This document shows positions 1 to 6,149 of a DNA stretch of 8,431 nt, piece after piece. The stretch spans positions 1 through 8,431 of the forward strand of contig SKTA01000016.1 of the NCBI GenBank assembly GCA_007122745.1, in the 5' to 3' direction. Position numbers and translations under genes: made by a program. The stretch comes from Bacteroidales bacterium (GTDB taxonomy: Bacteria > Bacteroidota > Bacteroidia > Bacteroidales > UBA7960). Below the pieces are notes generated by a model. The model was given only the letters and a program-made list of their open reading frames with translations. It was not told the origin of the DNA and ran no database searches. The first letter of the stretch is position 1, and every line of letters begins with the position of its first letter.

Positions 1-27
1 GAATAATATCCTTTTCTTTTTGTTCTG

Positions 28-498
28 ATGATATTGTTGCAGGTCTTAATCTTCAACAATATTCAGGTGAGTGGATATATCAATCCGCAGGTATATATTT
101 TCTTTATCCTGGTTCTCCCTGTGAACATAAAAGGGTCGGTATTGCTGCTACTTGCCTTTGGGATGGGTTTGATCCTGGATACCTTTGCCGATTCGCTTGC
201 CATACATGCTCTTTCAAGTTTGTTTATGGCATTATTCAGACCTGCCATATTACGCATTTTTAGCGATAACCTGGATCCTGAAGATATGGCATCACCATCC
301 TATTACAATATTGGTACAATTTCCCTTTTTCTTTATAGCCTTATCCTGGTTTTGATCCACCACAGCACCCTGTTTTTCCTCGAGCTTTTCCGCTTTGATG
401 AGTTGTTTCAAACATTAAGCCGTGCCCTGATCAGCTCCGGCTTAACAATACTGTTCATTATGGTTGCCTTTGCATTCACAGGCAGGTCAGGTGATTAA
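28..498 (+). CDS. mreD: Rod shape-determining protein MreD (N-terminus uncertain)
   Basis: Small, very hydrophobic protein of about 156 residues with the look of Bacteroidota MreD, the inner-membrane partner of MreB and MreC in the elongasome that guides lateral wall synthesis. Seen: an N-terminal LLQVLIFNNIQ stretch, the GYINP turn, hydrophobic segments near residues 20-32, 36-56, 97-115 and 131-150, and a GLILDTFAD segment followed by a conserved-looking HALSS...RP helix. In the family about a dozen more hydrophobic residues usually precede LLQVL; here the ATG at 28 starts right at that point, and an in-frame TAA lies at 4-6. The missing residues appear in another frame (see findings), so the true start may lie before the window. 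That TAA may be the end of mreC, the usual upstream gene, which is inference. No mrdA or rodA follows, unlike many relatives. Confidence 0.82.
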   Translation: MILLQVLIFNNIQVSGYINPQVYIFFILVLPVNIKGSVLLLLAFGMGLILDTFADSLAIHALSSLFMALFRPAILRIFSDNLDPEDMASPSYYNIGTISLFLYSLILVLIHHSTLFFLELFRFDELFQTLSRALISSGLTILFIMVAFAFTGRSGD

Positions 499-564
499 AA
501 CCCTGGAATACTGCTCCGGAGGTTAAAAAATCTTAAAAGCTTCTTATTCAGATTTATTTGTGTG

Positions 565-572
565 TAACTTTG
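565..572 (+). promoter_or_regulatory. Candidate -7 element for the thioredoxin lipoprotein gene
   Basis: TAACTTTG fits the Bacteroidota -7 consensus TAnnTTTG at every fixed position and lies 30 bp before the ATG at 603, which would give a leader of about 20 nucleotides. No good TTTG is seen 19-21 bp upstream, so support is from the -7 box and its position only. It would give the lipoprotein gene a promoter separate from mreD across the 104-bp gap. Confidence 0.35.
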
Positions 573-602
573 ATTTTACTTAAATCCAAGGTGTAGGTTT
601 TT

Positions 603-1787
603 ATGGTTCGGAATCCGAATTTTCTGCTGTTTCTTCTGTTGTTTTTCCCGGCTTGTAATAATTCACAACCGCAGAATGAGACTGGTTACTTTACATTATC
701 GGGAACGCTGCAGCAGGCAGATAACATTGAATTGTATTTTCAGGAGTTGACTACAAATGAACTTATTCCTGTTGATGTCATTACAACTGATTCATCAGGT
801 GTTTTTTTTTATGAAAACCATATCGAAGATGCCGGTTTCTTTTTGCTTCGCGTGAATGACATAAACTATCTTACCCTTTTGATTGAGCCGGGTGAAGAGA
901 TCCGAATTTGCGGAGACGCAAAGAACTTGCTTCTCGATCATCGCGTACAAGGCTCGAAAGGTTCTGCACTCCTCTCACGGTTGAATAAAAAGCTTGCCAA
1001 AAGCTATCAAGCCGTTGATTCAATCGTTGAACAAATGATTGATGCACATGAAGGAACTGCCAATATCTTGCTGCGTGATCAGCTTGAAATGCATTATAAT
1101 CAGGCCTTTGATGAAAATCAACGTTATGTGAAGCGCTTTATTCGGAAAAATCCAAAATCTCTGGCTTCCATTATTGCACTCTATCAACATTTTGGCAATC
1201 AGCTTCTTTTGAATGAGCAGGAGCATTTTGAATACTTCGAGTCGCTGAGCAGATCGTTATCAGAGGTTTACCCGACCAATAAGCATGTTATGGATCTGAA
1301 TCGCAGGGTTGGTCGACATCAAAGAGACCTTGCCCGTCGTAATGCCATTGGAGGTAGCCTCGACAAGGGAAGTGTGGCACCGGAGATAATTTTGCCCGAT
1401 ACTTCAGGCACCATGTCAGCGCTTTCTTCCTTACGTGGTAAATATGTACTTATTGATTTTTGGGCTGCATGGTGCACTCCCTGCCGGGAAGCAAACCCGC
1501 AATTGCGTGAGATCTATAAGCAATACCGGCATTACGGTTTCGAGATATACGGCATCTCGCTTGATCGAACCCGGGATCAGTGGATACAGGGTATACACGA
1601 AGATGAGATAAGCTGGATTCAGGTTAGTGATCTGCGATTCTGGAATTCACCAGTGGTGAGCTTGTATAACATACAGGGCATCCCACATGCCGTTTTGGTA
1701 TGTCCTGATGGCCTGATCATTCAAAAAGACATTTCTCTTGCTGAGTTAAGGAAATTCTTGTCTGCAAGATTTGATAGCATCCCCTGA
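603..1787 (+). CDS. TlpA-like thioredoxin-fold lipoprotein with DUF4369-type N-terminal domain
   Basis: Predicted exported lipoprotein of 394 residues. Residues 1-18 form a short lipoprotein signal ending FFPAC, with Cys18 as the lipidation site. Residues about 27-120 resemble the DUF4369 beta domain common before thioredoxin domains in Bacteroidota. A helical linker (about 125-250) follows, then a C-terminal TlpA/AhpC-TSA thioredoxin fold from about 255 with WAAWCTPC (W287, C291, C294) and the cis-proline context GIP (P361). Both active cysteines are present, so a thiol-disulfide role in the periplasm or at a membrane is likely; the partner is unknown. It starts 104 bp after mreD, with its own candidate -7 box, so co-transcription with mreD is doubtful. 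It ends 1 bp from the convergent dioxygenase gene. A tight inverted repeat sits in its first codons. Confidence 0.88.
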   Translation: MVRNPNFLLFLLLFFPACNNSQPQNETGYFTLSGTLQQADNIELYFQELTTNELIPVDVITTDSSGVFFYENHIEDAGFFLLRVNDINYLTLLIEPGEEIRICGDAKNLLLDHRVQGSKGSALLSRLNKKLAKSYQAVDSIVEQMIDAHEGTANILLRDQLEMHYNQAFDENQRYVKRFIRKNPKSLASIIALYQHFGNQLLLNEQEHFEYFESLSRSLSEVYPTNKHVMDLNRRVGRHQRDLARRNAIGGSLDKGSVAPEIILPDTSGTMSALSSLRGKYVLIDFWAAWCTPCREANPQLREIYKQYRHYGFEIYGISLDRTRDQWIQGIHEDEISWIQVSDLRFWNSPVVSLYNIQGIPHAVLVCPDGLIIQKDISLAELRKFLSARFDSIP

Positions 1788-1788
1788 A

Positions 1789-2376
1789 TTACCAAAGCTT
1801 TTCAACATCATAGGCGCCCTCTTCGATACGGCTGTAATGATCCGTGGGAAGATCCCAGCCCAGCTTCGTGGCTTTTTCATTCAACACGGCAAGCTTTCTG
1901 TTCTGGGCATCAAAAATCAGCGTGCCATTGTAGTCGTAAAAGGGCGGATAATAGATGTGCAGTGATAATGTCGGTTCCAGCGGTGAGGAGTTCTGCAGTT
2001 TATGAATGACATTATATGGTTCATAAATGATCTCGCCGGGTTTGAAGGTTTTGGTTGGATGAAGATACACCTTCTTTTTGCGCGCCGCATAACCGTATAT
2101 GGTTTCTGCAACAATCCCTTTCAAGGGAATGACATAACCCCAGAAATTTTTATGCTGATGGATGGGTAAAAGGAACTGTGGCGGCCAAATCATGAAAAAA
2201 ACCTGCAGTGGACTGTCCGTAATCTTAATGCGGACATATTCATCCATCGATTGCCCTTTAACATAAGACTCGTAATCAAGATTGGAAAAGTCTGTCTTTG
2301 ACAACAAGGCATTGATATTGGCTGGGGTGATCTGTTTTTTGTCAACTTGCTCTAAAGCTTGTAGCAGATTTTTCAT
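1789..2376 (-). CDS. Cysteine dioxygenase family protein (cupin, thiol dioxygenase)
   Basis: Protein of 195 residues with the type I cysteine dioxygenase signature. Family members use non-haem Fe(II) and O2 to oxidise cysteine (or a related thiol) to the sulfinate in the cytoplasm. Seen: PIHQH (H73 and H75) and VIHKLQN (H125) supply the three-histidine iron site, and SLHIY followed by PPF supplies the Ser138-His140-Tyr142 triad. The spacing from H125 to S138 is 13 residues, as in mammalian CDO (H140 to S153). Arg49 in YVR lines up with the carboxylate-binding Arg60, which favours cysteine over 3-mercaptopropionate; this is inference from a hand alignment. Gly80 lies where mammalian CDO has Cys93, so the Cys-Tyr cross-link should be absent, as in many bacterial members. 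No signal peptide. Divergent from lpxH across 230 bp; no clear promoter was found on this strand. Confidence 0.85.
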   Translation of the reverse strand: MKNLLQALEQVDKKQITPANINALLSKTDFSNLDYESYVKGQSMDEYVRIKITDSPLQVFFMIWPPQFLLPIHQHKNFWGYVIPLKGIVAETIYGYAARKKKVYLHPTKTFKPGEIIYEPYNVIHKLQNSSPLEPTLSLHIYYPPFYDYNGTLIFDAQNRKLAVLNEKATKLGWDLPTDHYSRIEEGAYDVEKLW

Positions 2377-2472
2377 ATTGTTTTCTTTTTGCAGTACCTT
2401 ATATTATGTTAATGGTAAATTTAAACTCCGGGGTTATCCGTTTTTTTTGGGAGCATAAATATAATACAATTT

Positions 2473-2487
2473 GCTTAAATGTTAAGC
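2473..2487. repeat. Inverted repeat GCTTAA-N3-TTAAGC
   Basis: Perfect 6-bp arms around ATG, in the middle of the divergent region between the dioxygenase gene and lpxH. On the + strand it is followed by a T-rich run. It could be an operator or a weak hairpin; the short AT-rich arms make a chance origin possible. Confidence 0.4.
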
Positions 2488-2499
2488 TTTATTTTTGAT

Positions 2500-2517
2500 C
2501 ATTCATGTTTGTGAATG
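2500..2517. repeat. Inverted repeat CATTCA-N6-TGAATG
   Basis: Perfect 6-bp arms around a 6-nt loop, 12 bp beyond the preceding inverted repeat and upstream of the lpxH promoter candidate. Its size is typical of a dimeric regulator site, but no regulator gene lies nearby to support that. Confidence 0.4.
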
Positions 2518-2548
2518 GCGTTTAGATGCTTTGCAGCGCATGTTTTTC

Positions 2549-2579
2549 TTTGCTTATTGAATAATTTTCAATAGGTTTG
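2549..2579 (+). promoter_or_regulatory. Bacteroidota-type promoter for lpxH
   Basis: TTTG at 2549-2552, a 19-bp spacer, then TAGGTTTG at 2572-2579. Both boxes and the spacing match the primary-sigma consensus of Bacteroidota (TTTG, 19-21 bp, TAnnTTTG). Transcription would begin near 2586, about 20 bp before the ATG at 2607. This is the best promoter match in the window. Confidence 0.55.
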
Positions 2580-2606
2580 CGTAATATTATTGTTTGATTG
2601 AAAGAG

Positions 2607-3368
2607 ATGCCGGATCGTAAAAAAATATATTTTTTATCCGATAGCCATTTGGGAGCGCCTAATGCGCAAAAAAGCCGAAAGCGGGAAGATTTATTGGTTT
2701 CATGGCTGGATGAAGCAGCCAAGGATGCCGAAGCCATTTTCCTGCTCGGAGATATCTTTGATTTCTGGTTTGAATACAGAACCGTTGTGCCCAAAGGGTT
2801 TGTGCGATTGCTGGGGAAAATTGCCTCCATAACCGATAAAGGAATTGATGTGCATTATTTCACAGGAAATCATGACATGTGGGCTTTCGGTTATTTTGAA
2901 AAAGAGTTGGGAGTGATCATGCACCGGAAACCTTTTCGTACAGAGCTCATGGGGAAAACATTCCATATTGGCCATGGCGACGGCCTCGGACCGGGTGATA
3001 GTGGATACAAATTGCTGAAAACATTTTTCAGTTGTCGCGTATGCCAAAAACTGTTCTCTTTTCTTCATCCCGGTTTTGGAATGGGGCTTGCCCGGTTCTT
3101 TTCAAAAAGGAGCCGGATTGCTAATGACAACAAGCCGGAAGTGTTTCACAGCAAAGAGAAAGAAAGCTTATACCATTTTTGCAAAAAGATACTTCAAACC
3201 GATCATGTGGATTATTTCGTTTTTGGTCACAGGCATTTGCCGCTGGATTTGGATGTTGCCCCGGGTGTGCGATACATAAACACAGGTGACTGGGTCAAAT
3301 GCTTCTCCTATGCCGTTTATGATGGTTTCCGAATGGAATTAAAAACCTTTGGCAAGTCTGCATTCTGA
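2607..3368 (+). CDS. lpxH: UDP-2,3-diacylglucosamine pyrophosphatase, LpxH type
   Basis: Calcineurin-fold metallophosphoesterase of 253 residues. LpxH hydrolyses UDP-2,3-diacylglucosamine to lipid X and UMP in lipid A synthesis, at the cytoplasmic face of the inner membrane. All metal motifs are visible (numbering from the ATG): DSH (D12, H14), GDIFDFWFE (D49), GNHD (N88, H89), GHGD (H123) and GHRH (H208, H210). The GDIFDFWFE and GNHDMW contexts are characteristic of LpxH rather than of a generic phosphoesterase. A basic, hydrophobic insertion around 135-170 fits the lid or membrane-contact region. The frame also opens with TTG at 2598 (three more residues), but the ATG at 2607 gives a usual N-terminus and leader length, so I chose it. 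AAAGAG directly before the ATG is too close to act as a Shine-Dalgarno site. Likely monocistronic; tail to tail with the kinase gene. Confidence 0.9.
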   Translation: MPDRKKIYFLSDSHLGAPNAQKSRKREDLLVSWLDEAAKDAEAIFLLGDIFDFWFEYRTVVPKGFVRLLGKIASITDKGIDVHYFTGNHDMWAFGYFEKELGVIMHRKPFRTELMGKTFHIGHGDGLGPGDSGYKLLKTFFSCRVCQKLFSFLHPGFGMGLARFFSKRSRIANDNKPEVFHSKEKESLYHFCKKILQTDHVDYFVFGHRHLPLDLDVAPGVRYINTGDWVKCFSYAVYDGFRMELKTFGKSAF

Positions 3369-3394
3369 GAAACAGGTTTCTTTTGGATTCCGGT

Positions 3395-4507
3395 TCAGCT
3401 TTTATATTCTGTTAATGAGGGTATGGATATCCTGAAAGTGGTGCCATGTTCTTTGCTGGACTCAAAGCTTACTTCCCCTTTCAGGTATTTTTCAGTCAGG
3501 ATCTTAATGCTGTAGGTGCCCCAGCCACGTCCCCGGGATTTTGTTGAAAAAGATTTCTGAAACAGTTTCAACTGATCCTCTTTAGGAATGTGTTGCGGAT
3601 TCGAAACTGAAAAAACAGCATGATGGTTATCGGGACTGATCTCGCCGGAAATCGATACCCCGTTGACCTCATTACCGGCTTCCAAAGCATTTTTCAACAT
3701 ATTGATAAGCACCTGGCGCAAAAGTGTTCGCTCTGTTGTAATGCTGGCAGCTTCATCATATCTTATTTTGATATCCCTGTCTGAGAATCTCTGAATGCTG
3801 CGCAACGCTTTTACCACATCCGCGGTAATCGCTTTGATCGGCACTTCGGAAAAATTGGTTTGCAATGTTTGTGTTTCAGCATTGCTGAGCAGTTTGTATG
3901 ATTGGATCTCATCCGCGATATTCGCAGAAACCTTTTGGAGCATGGCTTTGATCTTTGGCGGTGGGATCATCTCAAAGGCTTCGCTGATCCCCCGAAGTAC
4001 CGATGCAGTGTTCAATATGTCATGAAGAAATATGTTTTCAAGCATTTGCCGCCTTATCTTCTCACTGATATCCTCCAGTGCACAAAAAATATACTGATTC
4101 CCGTTATGAACAAAAGGTTTGGTTGTTACACTCAAAGTCAGGGATGCACCGTTTTTCAAAGCAATGTTGCACTCGCCGGAGGCTTGCTCCCCTTGTTCGC
4201 TGGCAGAAATGGCGGCGTTGAATCCACATACCCTGCAGAACTCTGATGAACCGCATCCCAGTTCCCCTTTAACCACGTTGATGCATCCAAGGCAGGTGCC
4301 CGGCCGTTTTCCCAGAACGTCTATGCCGGCGGCCTCTTCCGGCTTTACAGGATTCCGGTTCAGGTAAACAACCTGCCGCTCTGTATTGAGTATCATGATC
4401 ACATTGGGCGTATCCTTCAGCAAACGGGCGAATTGCATGCTTTCCAGTATCTCTTTTATCTGCTGTTTTGCAGCCTCACCATTGCCATTATTATTTTTGT
4501 AGTGCAT
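3395..4507 (-). CDS. Soluble PAS-domain sensor histidine kinase with Cys cluster
   Basis: Predicted cytoplasmic histidine kinase of 370 residues. Numbering from the ATG: a helix (11-31); a PAS domain (about 32-148, opening PNVIMILNTERQVVYLN) carrying C72, C75, C85, C91 and C94, with C113 and C142 further on; a dimerisation helix with the probable phospho-acceptor H162 in FLHDILN; and a catalytic domain with N-box NMLKNALEA (N269, N273), a G1-like SNPQHIP that lacks the usual D-x-G, an F-box near LFQKSFSTK (316-323) and a G2 loop GRGWGTYS (326-333). The catalytic domain resembles the class with N in place of the G1 aspartate, as in CitA/DcuS-type kinases. No transmembrane segment. No response regulator is encoded nearby, so it is an orphan in this window. 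A GTG at 4582 would add 25 residues but leaves only 7 bp to the divergent gene; ATG is preferred. Confidence 0.85.
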   Translation of the reverse strand: MHYKNNNGNGEAAKQQIKEILESMQFARLLKDTPNVIMILNTERQVVYLNRNPVKPEEAAGIDVLGKRPGTCLGCINVVKGELGCGSSEFCRVCGFNAAISASEQGEQASGECNIALKNGASLTLSVTTKPFVHNGNQYIFCALEDISEKIRRQMLENIFLHDILNTASVLRGISEAFEMIPPPKIKAMLQKVSANIADEIQSYKLLSNAETQTLQTNFSEVPIKAITADVVKALRSIQRFSDRDIKIRYDEAASITTERTLLRQVLINMLKNALEAGNEVNGVSISGEISPDNHHAVFSVSNPQHIPKEDQLKLFQKSFSTKSRGRGWGTYSIKILTEKYLKGEVSFESSKEHGTTFRISIPSLTEYKS

Positions 4508-4558
4508 AGGTTTTTTTTCAGGGCTTATGACGGCTAAGATACAAAAAATAAAAAAGTG

Positions 4559-4566
4559 TATTTTTG
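4559..4566 (+). promoter_or_regulatory. Candidate -7 element for the DUF4301 gene
   Basis: TATTTTTG matches TAnnTTTG and lies 24 bp before the ATG at 4590, giving a leader of roughly 15-20 nucleotides. There is no TTTG at the right distance upstream, and the region is A/T-rich, so chance matches are easy. Its position argues that the divergent kinase gene starts at 4507 rather than at the GTG at 4582. Confidence 0.3.
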
Positions 4567-4589
4567 TTCCTTTACTAAACACCTAATGT

Positions 4590-6128
4590 ATGCTGAACGA
4601 AAAAGATATCCAACAAATAGCAGAAAAAGGGATCAGTCGTGAATTGTTCCTGGAGCAGATCAACCGGTTTAAAAACGGATTTCCCCAACTGCAGCTTGAC
4701 AAACCGGCAACCGGCAATGATGGCATCATGGTGCCGGGAGATGCCGAAATAGATCAAAAAGCTTCATTCTATGATCGCAACGCCGGCGAATATACGATCC
4801 ACAAGTTTGTGCCTGCCAGCGGAGCCGCAACACGGATGTTCAAAGATGTGTTTGCCTGGCGTGATCTGCTGATGGCAGGAGTTGGCAGCACGGATCTCCT
4901 GCCTGACAACAATGAGGCTGCAAGGTTTTTTGAAAACATTCAGGACTATGCTTTTTGGGATGATCTGATAGTGATCATGGACAAGGATGATCTGGATGCA
5001 GATCACCTTTTGGATTCAGGGAACTATTTGCCCATCCTCGATTACCTGCTTTTTGATGCCGGTCTCGAGTATGCATCACTGCCTAAGGCATTGATCGCAT
5101 TTCATCGATATGAAAGCCAGATCCGAACCGCGATGGAGGAACAGCTTGTAGAAGGTGCTTTCTATTCAGCAGGTCACAAAGGGGTAGTTCGAATCCACTT
5201 CACCCTTTCTCCGGAACACACCGGGAAATTTGAGCGGTTGCTGAAGCGTATCAGGGAAAAATATGAAAACAGGTATTCAGTAAAATATGAGATCAACTGG
5301 TCGGTGCAAAAATCATCAACCGACACAATTGCTGTTGGAGCGGATAATCTGCCATTCAGGGAAAGGGACGGAAGCCTGCTATTCCGGCCGGGAGGACATG
5401 GGGCACTGATCCGAAACCTTCAGGAGCTGGAGGCTGATATCATATTTATTAAAAACATCGACAATGTGGTTCCCGATCATCTGAAACAGGAAACCATCAG
5501 GTGGAAAAAAGGGTTGGGTGGCATTTTGATTGAATTGATGGAGGAGACACATCGGTGGCTGAATCGCATGGATAAAGGTTCCTTATCTTCTGAGGAATAC
5601 AAAGAGGCCTTGAAATTTGCATCTGATCGGTTAAATGTGGATGCCAGACGCTTGCCTGAAGAGCCATCTGAAGGACAATCTGCGCTTTATAATGCCCTCT
5701 GCCGCCCAATCAGGGTATGTGGCATGGTGAAAAATGAGGGAGAACCTGGCGGTGGCCCTTTCTGGGTAAAAGATCCCAACGGAGCCAGATCACTGCAAAT
5801 TGTTGAAATGTCGCAGATCAACATGGATGACCCCGACCAGAAGGAACTTGTAGCACAAGCAACACATTTCAATCCTGTTGACCTTGTTTGTTGTATCAAA
5901 ACTCACAAAGGGGAGGTCCATGACCTTCAGAGATTTGTTGACCCCGAAACCGGCTTCATCAGCCATAAGTCAAAAGATGGCAAGGACTTGAAGGCACTTG
6001 AACTGCCTGGATTATGGAATGGGGCAATGGCAAACTGGAATACAGTTTTTGTGGAAGTGCCATTAATAACCTTCAATCCGGTTAAGACCATTAATGACCT
6101 GTTGCGCCCGGAACACCAGAATAAATAA
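4590..6128 (+). CDS. DUF4301 protein, probable UDP-sugar pyrophosphorylase-like fold
   Basis: Protein of 512 residues recognisable as the Bacteroidota family DUF4301, which to my knowledge has no proven function. Seen: PASGAATRMFK at 75-85, placed where GT-A nucleotidyltransferases carry their glycine-rich nucleotide loop; RPGGHGAL at 266-273 followed by ADIIFIKNIDNV with D291 and N292, closely like the PPGHGD and YIFVSNIDNL motifs of UDP-glucose pyrophosphorylases; and conserved-looking C-terminal blocks RVCGMVKNEGEPGGGPFWV and PGLWNGAMANWNTVF. No signal peptide or membrane segment, so probably cytoplasmic. From this I infer a nucleotidyl- or sugar-phosphate-binding enzyme; the substrate is unknown and activity is not shown. 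The ATG start follows a candidate -7 box and gives an N-terminus typical of the family as I recall it. Likely monocistronic; convergent with the next gene, 21 bp away. Confidence 0.82.
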   Translation: MLNEKDIQQIAEKGISRELFLEQINRFKNGFPQLQLDKPATGNDGIMVPGDAEIDQKASFYDRNAGEYTIHKFVPASGAATRMFKDVFAWRDLLMAGVGSTDLLPDNNEAARFFENIQDYAFWDDLIVIMDKDDLDADHLLDSGNYLPILDYLLFDAGLEYASLPKALIAFHRYESQIRTAMEEQLVEGAFYSAGHKGVVRIHFTLSPEHTGKFERLLKRIREKYENRYSVKYEINWSVQKSSTDTIAVGADNLPFRERDGSLLFRPGGHGALIRNLQELEADIIFIKNIDNVVPDHLKQETIRWKKGLGGILIELMEETHRWLNRMDKGSLSSEEYKEALKFASDRLNVDARRLPEEPSEGQSALYNALCRPIRVCGMVKNEGEPGGGPFWVKDPNGARSLQIVEMSQINMDDPDQKELVAQATHFNPVDLVCCIKTHKGEVHDLQRFVDPETGFISHKSKDGKDLKALELPGLWNGAMANWNTVFVEVPLITFNPVKTINDLLRPEHQNK

Positions 6129-6149
6129 GGCTGGGCCAATAAAGCACTT

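Noticed and set aside
509..540. CTCCGGAG palindrome after mreD as a terminator.
   Set aside because: It is a loopless 8-bp palindrome and is followed by an A-rich, not T-rich, stretch.
2598..2606. TTG start for lpxH at 2598.
   Set aside because: The ATG three codons later gives a usual LpxH N-terminus, and its distance from the promoter suits it better.
2522..3068. Minus-strand open frames opposite lpxH.
   Set aside because: They are shadows of the lpxH codons; the + strand carries all catalytic motifs.
3366..3384. AGAAA-CAGG-TTTCT hairpin followed by T residues after lpxH, as a terminator.
   Set aside because: Only five mostly A-T pairs and a short T-run; too weak to call.
3902..4246. 114-codon open frame opposite the kinase gene.
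   Set aside because: It lies fully antisense to the PAS and dimerisation domains and has no family features.
3385..4363. GGATTCCGGTTCAG occurs at 3385-3398 and 4350-4363.
   Set aside because: One 14-mer pair in 8.4 kb is only mildly unlikely, both copies fall in or next to the kinase gene, and no flanking similarity extends it.
4508..4582. Kinase extended to the GTG at 4582, adding 25 residues with a hydrophobic stretch.
   Set aside because: It would leave 7 bp to the divergent DUF4301 start, with no room for promoters, and it covers a candidate -7 box; the ATG at 4507 gives a normal soluble N-terminus.
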